Position numbers and translations under genes: made by a program. This document shows positions 8,731 through 17,214 of a DNA stretch of 64,000 nt, piece after piece. The notes under the pieces were generated by a model. The model was not told the origin of the DNA and ran no database searches. It was given only the letters and a program-made list of their open reading frames with translations. Source of the stretch: Paenibacillaceae bacterium (lineage in GTDB: Bacteria > Bacillota > Bacilli > Paenibacillales > NBRC-103111); assembly GCA_029256185.1 (NCBI GenBank), contig JAQSYI010000031.1, positions 1 to 64,000 on the forward strand, read 5' to 3'. Within the stretch, counting starts at the first letter, position 1; every line of letters begins with the position of its first letter.

Positions 8731-9527
8731 GACTGCCCCTCCTCTTCATCATCCTGCTTGCTGACCTGGAGATAATCCCGCAGAAACGGATATGGACCAT
8801 TATAGATAATGGCAATAGCAATAATATATTTCCGGTTGCGCTCCAGCGTTTTGCGCGACATACTGGTCATGAGCAGCAGTTCCTTAATGGGAAGCATCCG
8901 CTTGCTGAGCAGAATCCGCATCAGGCTGCTTTCCCCTGCGAGCATAATTCCGATTGCCACGAGGGCTTCCCGGGAATCCACATGCTTCGGGGAGACGTCC
9001 ACCAAATCGGAGAACCGGATATGAAACTCGTTTAACACCCCGTCCAGCTCCATAATTTCACTGCGCCGCTCCTCCGCATCCTTTTGCAGCTCGTATTCGC
9101 GGATGGCCTGATGAATCTCCACCGGATTGATAATATTTTCCTCGTCGTCCTCCACGTCAAAGGAGCTATAGGGCACCTGCTGGGAGAAACGCTGCTCCTT
9201 GCGCACGAAATCAATCAGCCGCCGCCGGATCACCGTTTCCGCAAAGCTCAGGAAGGGTCTGCCGGCAGAAGCGGAAAATTGATTGATTGCTTCATTGAAA
9301 GCGGCCAGCGCAATGGCGAATTCGTCATCCCTGGCCGGATCGATATATCTTTTGCAGAAGCGGCTGGTAACCTTGGCCACGTAGGGCTGGTAATCGGTTA
9401 TAAACTGGTTGCGCAAGCGCACGTCTCCCTGCTGAATGAGCGCAACCAGCTGTTCCGGGGGGAGGTTATCCCCGGGGCGGTGGGTCTGGCTTTTGCCCAA
9501 AAATCGCTTCAACAAAACTAATATCAA
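8727..9527 (-). CDS. sigI: RNA polymerase sigma factor SigI
   Basis: Sigma-70-like factor of the SigI family, about 266 residues. The region-2-like segment reads LVALIQQGDVRLRNQFITDY followed by FAIALAAFNEAINQF and RPFLSFAETVIRRRLIDFVR, which are characteristic of SigI. The C-terminal region contains LPIKELLLMTSMSRKTLERNRKYIIAIA, the DNA-binding part. Translation may start at TTG 9527 (AGGTGG five bases upstream) or at GTG 9536; both lack an ideal context. SigI responds to heat or envelope and polysaccharide stress in other Bacillota. It is followed by rsgI with a 4-base overlap and preceded by two short genes in the same orientation. Confidence 0.92.
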   Translation of the reverse strand: MILVLLKRFLGKSQTHRPGDNLPPEQLVALIQQGDVRLRNQFITDYQPYVAKVTSRFCKRYIDPARDDEFAIALAAFNEAINQFSASAGRPFLSFAETVIRRRLIDFVRKEQRFSQQVPYSSFDVEDDEENIINPVEIHQAIREYELQKDAEERRSEIMELDGVLNEFHIRFSDLVDVSPKHVDSREALVAIGIMLAGESSLMRILLSKRMLPIKELLLMTSMSRKTLERNRKYIIAIAIIYNGPYPFLRDYLQVSKQDDEEEGQS

Positions 9528-9542
9528 AAGTTCCACCTCACC

Positions 9543-9866
9543 CTACAGGGTTCGTTCCTCTCCATTTCGTTCGGGGGGTACGCCAAAATAATCCTTGCTC
9601 TGTCCAAGACGCTCCAACGCTTCCTCCAGCGTGATCCGGGTACGCAGCAATTGCTTGAAATCCCGGGAGCCCAGCAAATCAAGATAACCTGCTATCGCCG
9701 GACGGTAAGCCTTCAGCACCGCCATCAGTTCCTCCAGTGGAACCTTGAAATCGTTAACTGCCATCTGCTCGTTCAGGAAGCCTGTCACCATAATCGATTC
9801 ACCCGGATCATCCGGCAGCTCCCGCAGCAGTTCCAGATATTCAATCACAAATTCCTCATAAGTCAT
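9543..9866 (-). CDS. Small acidic protein of unknown function in sigI operon
   Basis: A 107-residue, mostly helical, acidic soluble protein starting MTYEEFVIEYLELLRELP. GAAGGAGG lies ahead of the ATG at 9866, which is preferred over the longer frame opening at 9932. No catalytic motif or membrane segment is visible. It sits 15 bases upstream of sigI and 23 bases downstream of another short gene, so it is probably co-transcribed with sigI-rsgI. A link to SigI control is only positional. Confidence 0.65.
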   Translation of the reverse strand: MTYEEFVIEYLELLRELPDDPGESIMVTGFLNEQMAVNDFKVPLEELMAVLKAYRPAIAGYLDLLGSRDFKQLLRTRITLEEALERLGQSKDYFGVPPERNGEERTL

Positions 9867-9889
9867 CCCGTAACCTCCTTCAAAATGCT

Positions 9890-10180
9890 TCAGGCTTCTG
9901 TACGCGCTTCCAGTCTGCCATCCGGCAGCCAATAAATCCGGCGTGCCGGGTTATTGTTAAGCTTCACATTGCACAGCTTCAGCTTGTTTTCCTCAATCGG
10001 CACTACTTCCCATAACCACGGCTGGTCATAACCCGCTTCTGCGACCAGAGAGGCGAATTCTCCGGCTGCCGCGGTCTGGTCCTCCCAGACCTTCACGCCA
10101 TGATAAGCAAAATCATAAATATTCTTCAGCGTGCAGGAATAGATTTCTCCGGTCTCCTTGTGCTTCAATACATAGGACAT
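9890..10180 (-). CDS. Conserved-looking short protein of unknown function
   Basis: A 96-residue soluble protein (MSYVLKHKETGEIYSCTLKN...) with a strong GGAGG seven bases before the ATG. The beginning resembles short Paenibacillus proteins that read like a beta-sheet domain (alternating hydrophobic residues, WLWEV, RRIYWLPDG). No known motif is recognised. It is the first gene of a four-gene unit with the 107-residue gene, sigI and rsgI. Confidence 0.65.
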   Translation of the reverse strand: MSYVLKHKETGEIYSCTLKNIYDFAYHGVKVWEDQTAAAGEFASLVAEAGYDQPWLWEVVPIEENKLKLCNVKLNNNPARRIYWLPDGRLEARTEA

Positions 10181-10335
10181 ACCAGGACCTCCAATGGCCT
10201 TTCCAGCAATTTTATGTATATCTCAAAGTAATATTATATCACAGTAATGTGCCCAGGCTCTATCCATCCTAACATGGAAAAAACAGGGACTTGCCCCATG
10301 ACTCCAACATGAAATCTCTGTATGCCATAAAATGC

Positions 10336-10374
10336 AGCAAAACACCGGAACCATGCATGATGGCTCCGGTGTTC
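10336..10374 (-). terminator. Terminator of the GH36 gene
   Basis: On the minus strand AACACCGGAGCC pairs with GGTTCCGGTGTT across a short loop (10341-10373) and continues into TTTTGC. It lies about 35 bases after the alpha-galactosidase stop codon. Confidence 0.75.
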
Positions 10375-10406
10375 CGGGGGATAGGACTCGTAAACTGCCG
10401 GGCAAG

Positions 10407-12551
10407 CTACCTGACTGCTTCATACCGCCAGAGCGCAAACGAGAATGGTTGGGGAAAGGAGAAGCTGTACGCTCCGTGACTGTCAGGCTCCAGACGGACA
10501 GTGAGCCCGTCTGCTGCCGCCGCTTCCCGGCCATACATGCCGGCTACCCCGGTCAGTTCCAGCGGATGCTCCCCCAGCCCCCACAGCTTCAAGTCTACCG
10601 ATGCTTGAGGAGCCAGCTCCCTGAAGAGCAGCAGATAACCTTGGCCGGGGGAAACCATGCTTTGCAGCCCGGGCCAGCCTGTACCCGACGGTTCATCTCC
10701 AACAGGCAGGATATGGCCGGACAGAATCGCACTGTGATGGGGCTTGACCGTCTTGATCAATGCGGCAAGCGATGCCCTCTGCTCCTCATTCAACCCGGTA
10801 AGCTCCATCCAAGCCAACGGATTGGCGAAGAGCGTACAGGCCAGAGCATAGAGTTGCCCGCAGTGCGCGGGGGCTAACGGATCATCCCCATACTTGCCGC
10901 GGTTGCGCTCCACATTCAGGAACTCAATCTGCAGCCTCTCCGCCGGAACATAGGAAGCCATTAACCAAAGATTGCGCAGAGTCCAATGGGGATAGTAGCT
11001 TCCCCAATCGGTGTAGCGGTTCTCCAGAAACAGGTTCCCGTACTGGGTTTTGCCGAAATAGCCAAGCCGCTTCTGGGAGGTGGCGTCCAGATTGAACACT
11101 ACCCGGCCTCCGGTTTCCCGGACTACCTGCTGCATCGCTTGAACCAGCCTCTGTTCTCCGGTCTTCGCATGGATTTGAATGCCGTCCAGCTTGAATGCGG
11201 CTATGCCGTATTCCCGGTGGAGGCGGAGCAGCTGGGCCACATCCTTCTCCCAGTGCATATAATCGCCTGTTGCGTCCAGTGAAAACCATAGCCCCAGCTT
11301 TATCCCCAACTGCCGCGCCAATTCTGCAACAGGCCGAAGACCGCGTGGAAACCGCTCAGGATGCTCGCTCCAGAAATCGTCTCCGCCGCTGTAAAAGTCG
11401 CCCCAGCGCCCGCCCTTTGCCGCGGCCTCTACGGAATTGGATGTAATCCCCTTCTGCCAGCCATCGTCAATCTGGACGATATCAAGCCCCAGCTCGGCCG
11501 CTCTCTGCAATTCCTGCAGGAGAAAGACCTCGCTCACGCGCCCGTCTCTGGAGCGGTCTCCCCAGGTATTGCTCATCAGGAAGCTGTCCCGCTCCGGCAG
11601 ATAGGGACGGATGAAGCGGTGATACCGGTGAAGAAGCTCATGTTGCCCGTATTCGGAGCCGTCGAATACACCGATTACAGTGCCGTAAGCACTTATGGCT
11701 TCATCATGAATATCCCCGGCTGCAAGCCCTGCGCCTGTCACCGACAGCCGCTTTCCTTCAAAGAGGAAATCGGCGCCCGCATCCCGCGCATGTCCGAGAG
11801 GAGTGGCGCTTTCTTTGATCAGCATCAAGCCTGACGCCGCCAAAGTTTCCCTCAGGACCAGGAGATTGCCCCGTAAGCCCCGATGCTCATTGGGATAGAG
11901 CAGTCCCTTGTCCCGGCTGACCAGATTATTGTTTCTGTCTGTGACATCGCGGAAACAGACTGTTTCCCAGCGGCAATGCAGGGTGTTCAGCGCCAATGTC
12001 TCCATGCGCTCGCCGACAGCAGGAAGCACATGCCCGGCTGCATTGTCATCAAGTCCTGCAAGATGACCGGCCCTTCCTCCCTTCTCACCTTCCTCGTCCG
12101 CGGAGGCCTCCCATAATAGCAAGCCCTCTGCTTCATCCACGGTCTTGTCGCCATCCCCATAACTCACGAAGGAGATCTCCTGGCGGATGATTGAACCGCC
12201 CGGATAGATGAGAACAGTGAGCCGAAGCAACTGTCTGGCTGCGGCAAAAGCCATATCGATCCAAACCCGCTGATGCTCGCGGGCAATGCCATAATCGTTG
12301 TCCCGGTCCGCCTGAACCCTGATCCATTGCGCTCCCTTATCCTGGGAGAGCCACGGAAAGGAAAATACCGGAACGGGGGATTCGTTGTCTGCTTCAACCC
12401 ACTGTTTGTTCCTTGCTTTATCCACAATGGATTGGCTCACGGGCAGCCCGCCTGCAAAACTCCAAGTGCGCTCGATCTTGTCATTCCCTACAGTCAGGCT
12501 CGTTCCCTCAGCGTATGCATAGCAATCCGTCCATTGGCTGATAATGGTCAT
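10407..12551 (-). CDS. GH36-family alpha-galactosidase
   Basis: A 714-residue glycoside hydrolase of clan GH-D without signal peptide, thus probably cytoplasmic and acting on imported oligosaccharides. The N-terminal half is the beta-sandwich. The barrel starts near residue 340 with LGLDIVQIDDGWQKG, followed by LGIKLGLWFSLDATGDYMHW. The nucleophile Asp is in AAFKLDGIQ at about residue 456; a second Asp in ENRYTDWGSYY is a candidate acid/base. These match GH36 (alpha-galactosidase/raffinose-family hydrolases) more than GH27. GAGGAATAAA precedes the ATG. It is divergent from an AraC regulator and adjacent to a sugar ABC importer, which fits uptake and hydrolysis of alpha-galactosides. Confidence 0.85.
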   Translation of the reverse strand: MTIISQWTDCYAYAEGTSLTVGNDKIERTWSFAGGLPVSQSIVDKARNKQWVEADNESPVPVFSFPWLSQDKGAQWIRVQADRDNDYGIAREHQRVWIDMAFAAARQLLRLTVLIYPGGSIIRQEISFVSYGDGDKTVDEAEGLLLWEASADEEGEKGGRAGHLAGLDDNAAGHVLPAVGERMETLALNTLHCRWETVCFRDVTDRNNNLVSRDKGLLYPNEHRGLRGNLLVLRETLAASGLMLIKESATPLGHARDAGADFLFEGKRLSVTGAGLAAGDIHDEAISAYGTVIGVFDGSEYGQHELLHRYHRFIRPYLPERDSFLMSNTWGDRSRDGRVSEVFLLQELQRAAELGLDIVQIDDGWQKGITSNSVEAAAKGGRWGDFYSGGDDFWSEHPERFPRGLRPVAELARQLGIKLGLWFSLDATGDYMHWEKDVAQLLRLHREYGIAAFKLDGIQIHAKTGEQRLVQAMQQVVRETGGRVVFNLDATSQKRLGYFGKTQYGNLFLENRYTDWGSYYPHWTLRNLWLMASYVPAERLQIEFLNVERNRGKYGDDPLAPAHCGQLYALACTLFANPLAWMELTGLNEEQRASLAALIKTVKPHHSAILSGHILPVGDEPSGTGWPGLQSMVSPGQGYLLLFRELAPQASVDLKLWGLGEHPLELTGVAGMYGREAAAADGLTVRLEPDSHGAYSFSFPQPFSFALWRYEAVR

Positions 12552-12578
12552 TTTATTCCTCTTTTCTAATCAAACGAA

Positions 12579-12658
12579 TAGTAATATATTATATATGATA
12601 TAACTGAACATACCGATAATAAACAGTAACTTTCTCTGAAGGAGTAGTAATATATTAT
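12579..12658. promoter_or_regulatory. Duplicated 14-bp element between GH36 and araC-type gene
   Basis: TAGTAATATATTAT is present exactly at 12579-12592 and again at 12645-12658, 66 bases apart on the same strand. The second copy covers the space between the GGAG ribosome binding site and the ATG of the AraC gene. Each copy contains the self-complementary core TAATATATTA. Such a pair suits binding by a regulator dimer and possible looping, and could let the AraC protein repress its own translation start region. Confidence 0.45.
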
Positions 12659-13532
12659 GCCTAAGACTTATGGATTTCACTATTTGTCGGAGGACGGGGA
12701 CCATCTGTACCGCTTGATAACGGCCGGACACCAGACCGTTGCCCGGGAATCGTACTGCTGGAATGGTCTGACGCGGGGGGGCCGGGGGTTCATCTTCCAA
12801 TACACCCTCCAAGGGGCGGGAAGGCTGCGGTTCGGTACAGAATATTATGATGTGGGAATGGAGCAGGCTTTTCTGGTAAAAGTGCCCAGCGATCATGAAT
12901 ATGCCATCTCGCCGGAGCACGGGGCGGAATGGGAATTTCTCTGGGTCAGATTCGACGGGCTGGGGGCAGAGGAATTATGGCAGGAATGGATGGCCAAGCT
13001 GGGGCCGGTAGCCGGCTTCTCCCCGGAATCGCCCTCTATCGTGCTGCTCCGGCAATTATACAGGGATGCTTCTGCCAAACAGACCGGAGACCGCTTTGAC
13101 ATCTCCCTGCGGATTTATGAATGGATGCTCACCCTGCTGCGCATGCTGGCAGGCAAGGAGGTGGCAGCCGCAGACAAGATTCCCGCCCCCTACAGACAGG
13201 CAGCTGCCATTATGGATCAGCATTTCGCAGAAGAACTGACCCTGACACAAATTGCCGGAGAGGTAAAGCTGAGCCCCAATCACCTGTGCGGAATATTCCC
13301 CCGGTATTACGGAGCAACACCGATGGAGTATCTGCGCAACCGCAGGATTGAGAATGCCGCCCGGATGCTCCGGGAGAACAGCCTTCCTATCGCACAGATT
13401 GCAGCCCGCTGCGGATACAGCAATACCAGCTATTTCGGCAAAGTCTTCCGCAAGGTATTAGGGCTTGCTCCCACCAGCTTCCGCGAGGCCGGACCGGAGG
13501 AAATACAGGATGTGCTGCAATTGCTGGAGTAA
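12657..13532 (+). CDS. AraC family transcriptional regulator (GH36-linked)
   Basis: A 291-residue one-component regulator. Residues 1-150 form an AraC-type cupin-like sensing domain (FIFQYTLQGAGRLRFG, then WEFLWVRFDG). The C-terminal 100 residues hold two helix-turn-helix motifs: LTLTQIAGEVKLSPNHLCGIF and IAQIAARCGYSNTSYFGKVFRK. Regulators of this build sense sugars and activate neighbouring operons. It is divergent from the GH36 alpha-galactosidase gene, its likely target. The GGAG signal is 12 bases from the ATG, an unusually long spacing occupied by the duplicated AT-rich element. Confidence 0.9.
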   Translation: MPKTYGFHYLSEDGDHLYRLITAGHQTVARESYCWNGLTRGGRGFIFQYTLQGAGRLRFGTEYYDVGMEQAFLVKVPSDHEYAISPEHGAEWEFLWVRFDGLGAEELWQEWMAKLGPVAGFSPESPSIVLLRQLYRDASAKQTGDRFDISLRIYEWMLTLLRMLAGKEVAAADKIPAPYRQAAAIMDQHFAEELTLTQIAGEVKLSPNHLCGIFPRYYGATPMEYLRNRRIENAARMLRENSLPIAQIAARCGYSNTSYFGKVFRKVLGLAPTSFREAGPEEIQDVLQLLE

Positions 13533-13534
13533 TG

Positions 13535-13565
13535 CCAAAACAACCGCCCCGGATAGGGCGGCTGC
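13535..13565 (-). terminator. Terminator of the first solute-binding protein gene
   Basis: Minus-strand hairpin AGCCGCCC-TATC-CGGGGCGGTT followed by GTTTT. Nearly the same sequence recurs at 40914-40944, also on the minus strand. Confidence 0.8.
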
Positions 13566-13580
13566 TTGTAACCGGCATTA

Positions 13581-15131
13581 TTATTTCTTGGCGGTGGCAT
13601 ACCAATCATTGACTTCCTTATAGCTTGCATCTCCGCCTGCGGATTTATACTTCGTTGCGAAGGTGTCTACACTGGCTACCGGCTCTTCGCCAACGATAAC
13701 CTTAACTGCGAAGTCATTCGTCAATTGATTCAACTGGGCGTTCTCCTTGGAGAAGGTAGGCAGAACCGGAGCTACACCAAGAGGATCGGCTATTCTCATC
13801 GTAGCCGGCATCACTTTATTCAGGTAGGACCAGCCTTCGAACAAGCGGGCGTCCTTCTGAACACGGGCCTGCCAGTAGATGGGATAATTCTTCTCATCCA
13901 CACCGGTCAGATAGTTATTGGCTTGGTTGCGCTCATCCGTGAAGATCGGGAGAATAGGAGTATATTGTCCGTCCTTGAGCGTATAGTGCTTGCCTTCCAC
14001 CCCAATGGCAATTTCCCTGAAGGTGTCTTTCTCCAGCTTGGCATTCATCCACTTGATAGCTTCTTCCGGGTTCTTGGATGCTTTAGGAATGAAGGTAATC
14101 CGGTCAAAGCCCGAGTTGGCGTTCAATCCTGCCTTGCCGTCCTTGCCTTTGAGAATCGGCAGATAGGCAAATTTGGCATCGGGGAAATTCTTGTTCAGCG
14201 CATCTCCAATGGTGGGGATATCCGCCCAGTTCAGCGCAATCACGCCTGCCTTGCCGCTGGTGAACTTCTCCTTCATGGTTGCATCCTTGTTCACCGCGAA
14301 TTCCTTGTCCAGCAGCCCTTGCTTATACAAATCGGCGACATAAGTCAGATAATCCTTGAAGCCCGGATGCAGCGGTCTGGGAACAAGCTTGCCGTCCAGC
14401 GCACTCCAGCTGTTAGGCATACCGAACGCACCGACGAGATTTTCAATCAGAGGCGTATCGCCCTTAATGGTCATTGCCGCGTTCTTATCGCCGTTGCCGC
14501 CCGGATCCTTCTCCTTGAATGCCTTCAGCAAAGCGGTAAATTCATCGATAGTGGTTGGCATCTGCATGCCCAGCTTATCAACCCAATCCTTGCGCACCAT
14601 CAGACTGGTGCTGGAGAATTCTACTGCCCGCATGGGAATCGCATAGATTTTGCCGTCCACCTTCACAGCGTCGAAGGATTCCTGAGAGACGGAAGCCTTG
14701 ATATTGGGTCCGTACTTGTCAATGAGCGGCCCCAGATCAACCAAGGCGCCCTTCTTGGCATAATCCGCATACAGAGCCTTGTTGCCGCCGATGGTAATGG
14801 CATCGTATGGCTCTGCGGACGAGATCAATAAGTTCAGCTTATCTTCGGATTTGTCGGCAGGCAGCATGTCATACTTGACTTTGTAGCCGGTCTTCTCCTC
14901 AATTACCTTGGCTACCGGATACGTATTGTAATCATCCTTCTGCCAGATTGATAACGCTCTCAACTCCGGCTTGGGAGCATTGCTGGCGCTTGGTGCCACT
15001 GATGCCGGGGCAGTGCTTGCTCCGGGGCTGGCGGCGGTATTTTCCTTCTCATTCGAAGAACCGCAAGCGGTGGCGCTGAGGGCAAGTCCTGCGGACAGCG
15101 TAAGCATAAGCCATTTGGGTTTTCTGTTCAT
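13581..15131 (-). CDS. Extracellular sugar-binding lipoprotein of ABC importer A
   Basis: A 516-residue ABC solute-binding protein of the LplA/YtcQ type. The N-terminus is a lipoprotein signal with lipobox LSATAC and Cys at position 23, followed by an Ala/Ser/Pro-rich linker. The mature part begins ALSIWQKDDYNTYPVAKVIEEKTG and carries the long DAITIGGNKALYADYAKKGALVDLGPLID segment typical of this group. It would bind an oligosaccharide outside the membrane and feed the two permeases encoded just upstream in the same direction. No ATPase gene is present, which is normal for this class because a shared MsmX-type ATPase is used. AGGAGGGG precedes the ATG. A stem-loop separates it from the permease gene. 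Confidence 0.92.
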   Translation of the reverse strand: MNRKPKWLMLTLSAGLALSATACGSSNEKENTAASPGASTAPASVAPSASNAPKPELRALSIWQKDDYNTYPVAKVIEEKTGYKVKYDMLPADKSEDKLNLLISSAEPYDAITIGGNKALYADYAKKGALVDLGPLIDKYGPNIKASVSQESFDAVKVDGKIYAIPMRAVEFSSTSLMVRKDWVDKLGMQMPTTIDEFTALLKAFKEKDPGGNGDKNAAMTIKGDTPLIENLVGAFGMPNSWSALDGKLVPRPLHPGFKDYLTYVADLYKQGLLDKEFAVNKDATMKEKFTSGKAGVIALNWADIPTIGDALNKNFPDAKFAYLPILKGKDGKAGLNANSGFDRITFIPKASKNPEEAIKWMNAKLEKDTFREIAIGVEGKHYTLKDGQYTPILPIFTDERNQANNYLTGVDEKNYPIYWQARVQKDARLFEGWSYLNKVMPATMRIADPLGVAPVLPTFSKENAQLNQLTNDFAVKVIVGEEPVASVDTFATKYKSAGGDASYKEVNDWYATAKK

Positions 15132-15174
15132 TTTTTAACCCCTCCTGTTTAGTATACTATCATAATTATATGGG

Positions 15175-15242
15175 AAAACCTCTATCGAAGCGGAGAACGG
15201 CGAAGCGAAGAACGGCCAAGCCGGAACCAAGATAGAGGTTTT
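15175..15242 (-). other. Intra-operon stem-loop before solute-binding gene
   Basis: A perfect 12-bp inverted repeat (AAAACCTCTATC 15175-15186 with GATAGAGGTTTT 15231-15242) encloses a 44-base Gly/Ala-codon-like GAAGCG/GAACGG-rich loop. It lies between the permease and binding-protein genes and lacks a T-tract on the minus strand. It may stabilise the binding-protein part of the mRNA and so raise its level over the permeases. Confidence 0.5.
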
Positions 15243-15250
15243 AACCTCCA

Positions 15251-16126
15251 TTACCCTTTTACAGAGCCGATCAGTACCCCTTTTATAAAATACTTTTGCA
15301 GGAACGGATAGACACACAGGATCGGAACAGTGGACGCCACAACCGTTGCAGCCCGAATCCCTTCGGGAGACATATTCATCAGGTCATCGATGCTTTTGTT
15401 GGCCGCATTGGAGGTATCCGCATCCATGACCACATCCCGCAGGTACAATTGCAGGGTTTTCAAGGATGTATCATTGATATACAGCATCGGATTAAAGAAA
15501 TCGTTCCAGAATCCCACGGCATAGAACAAGGAAATCGTGGCAATAACCGGCATGGACAGCGGCAGGATGATCTTAAACAGGATCGTGTAGGTCTTAGCCC
15601 CGTCTATCCGCGCTGATTCCTCCAGCGCCTCGGGAAGATTCTCATAATAGCTCTTGATGACCAGGAGATTGAATACACTGATCATACCCGGCAGAATCAA
15701 CGCCCACAGATTATTGATCAGATTCAGATTCCGCATCAGCAGATAGTTGGGAATCATTCCTCCGTTGAACAGCATGGTGAATACGAACAGAACCATCACA
15801 AATGAAATTCCCGGCAGATGCCGCTTCGACAGCGGATAGGCTGTCACCGCAGTCAGCAGGATGGACAGCACCGTCCCAACGACTGTCACCCCAACCGAAA
15901 CAACGAAGGCTCTTATGAAAATATCCGAGGATACGACTTGTCTCAAGGTGTCGAGCTGGAAGCCTATGGGGAAAATGCCCACCTTCCCGGAAACAATGGC
16001 CCATTCCTCACTGACCGATTTGGAAAATACGTTGGCTAACGGCAGAAGCATGGCAAGACCCATGAGAATCAAGAACAGATATACAAAACCATCCAACAAC
16101 CAATCTCCGGCCGAACGTTTCGTCAT
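15251..16126 (-). CDS. Sugar ABC permease A2 (LplC/YtcP type)
   Basis: A 291-residue inner-membrane permease with six hydrophobic segments. The MalG-like EAA loop reads EALEESARIDGAKTYTILFKIILPLSMP near residue 180 (quoted in parts), the contact site for the ATPase. The C-terminus VYPFLQKYFIKGVLIGSVKG is typical of the LplC group. It is the second permease subunit, 20 bases downstream of the first. GGGAGGG precedes the ATG. Confidence 0.92.
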   Translation of the reverse strand: MTKRSAGDWLLDGFVYLFLILMGLAMLLPLANVFSKSVSEEWAIVSGKVGIFPIGFQLDTLRQVVSSDIFIRAFVVSVGVTVVGTVLSILLTAVTAYPLSKRHLPGISFVMVLFVFTMLFNGGMIPNYLLMRNLNLINNLWALILPGMISVFNLLVIKSYYENLPEALEESARIDGAKTYTILFKIILPLSMPVIATISLFYAVGFWNDFFNPMLYINDTSLKTLQLYLRDVVMDADTSNAANKSIDDLMNMSPEGIRAATVVASTVPILCVYPFLQKYFIKGVLIGSVKG

Positions 16127-16146
16127 GATGTTATCCCTCCCCCAAG

Positions 16147-17112
16147 TTACCAGATTCCCCGGCTCACTAGCTTCTTACTGATGTAATTGCCGGAAACGAC
16201 AAGTATAAAACCGACTACCGAATTGAACAGGCCCACTGCTGTACTGAAGCTGTAATCCATTTTGCCAAGGCCCATCCGGTATACGAAGGTCCCGATGACA
16301 TCCCCTGTCTGGTAGACCACGGGATTATACATGGTCAGAATCTGCTCGGTCCCCGCTTCCAGAACAGAGCCGAGACGAAGAATAAACATCAATACGATAG
16401 TGGGAAGAATGCCCGGCAGAGAAATGTGAATCATCTTTCTGATTCTTCCCGCACCGTCGATCGAAGCAGCTTCATATTGCTCCTGCTCAATACCGGCAAT
16501 AGCGGCTATGAACACAATGGCGTTCCAGCCGATTTCCTTCCATCCGGCGGTGAACACGATCACGCTGCGGAAGTAGCTGTTGCTCATGAAGAAGCTGATA
16601 GGTTCTCCGCCGAACGATTGGATGATGTTGTTGACCAGCCCTCCGGAAGGAGACAGTATAGTGATGAACAAACCGGAAATAATAACCCATGACAAGAAGT
16701 GAGGCATGTAGATAATGGTTTGAATTGTCCGTTTAAAGATCATGATTCTCACTTCATTCAGAATTAATGCAATAAAAATCGGAATGGGAAACAATAACAC
16801 GATCTTGTAGACACTGATCAGCAACGTATTGGAGAAGACCTGCGCAAATTCCTCGGAATGGATCAGCTTCTGGAATTGCTCCAATCCTACCCATTCGCTG
16901 CCTCTGATTCCTTCGAAGATATTGAAATCCTGGAATGCAATGACTACGCCGTACATAGGCGTGTATTTGAACAAGAACAGAAAAATGAGTCCCGGAATTA
17001 ATAGCAGATAATAATCCGTATTTCTTAGAGCCAATCTCCATTTGCTGTTTTTCTTCCGCTCTATGGCTCTTCCATCTGCTTTTTTGTTCAGATCGGCCGC
17101 ACTTATGCTCAT
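16147..17112 (-). CDS. Sugar ABC permease A1 (LplB/YtcP partner)
   Basis: A 321-residue membrane permease. A basic N-terminus precedes the first membrane segment (YYLLLIPGLIFLFLFKYTP), followed by the family stretch YGVVIAFQDFNIFEGI. The EAA loop is YEAASIDGAGRIRKMIHISLP. The ATG at 17112 has GGAGG eight bases upstream and is preferred to the ATG at 17127, which lies before that site. It forms the heterodimeric channel with the next gene. Confidence 0.92.
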   Translation of the reverse strand: MSISAADLNKKADGRAIERKKNSKWRLALRNTDYYLLLIPGLIFLFLFKYTPMYGVVIAFQDFNIFEGIRGSEWVGLEQFQKLIHSEEFAQVFSNTLLISVYKIVLLFPIPIFIALILNEVRIMIFKRTIQTIIYMPHFLSWVIISGLFITILSPSGGLVNNIIQSFGGEPISFFMSNSYFRSVIVFTAGWKEIGWNAIVFIAAIAGIEQEQYEAASIDGAGRIRKMIHISLPGILPTIVLMFILRLGSVLEAGTEQILTMYNPVVYQTGDVIGTFVYRMGLGKMDYSFSTAVGLFNSVVGFILVVSGNYISKKLVSRGIW

Positions 17113-17214
17113 CCCGGTCACCTCCATGTGGTAATGGTCTGTCTCTCTGCCTTCATTATACTTGGAGGGGGGAGTTGCTTTGTAGAAGGTAAAACTACTT
17201 TTTCTGGTCCCAGC

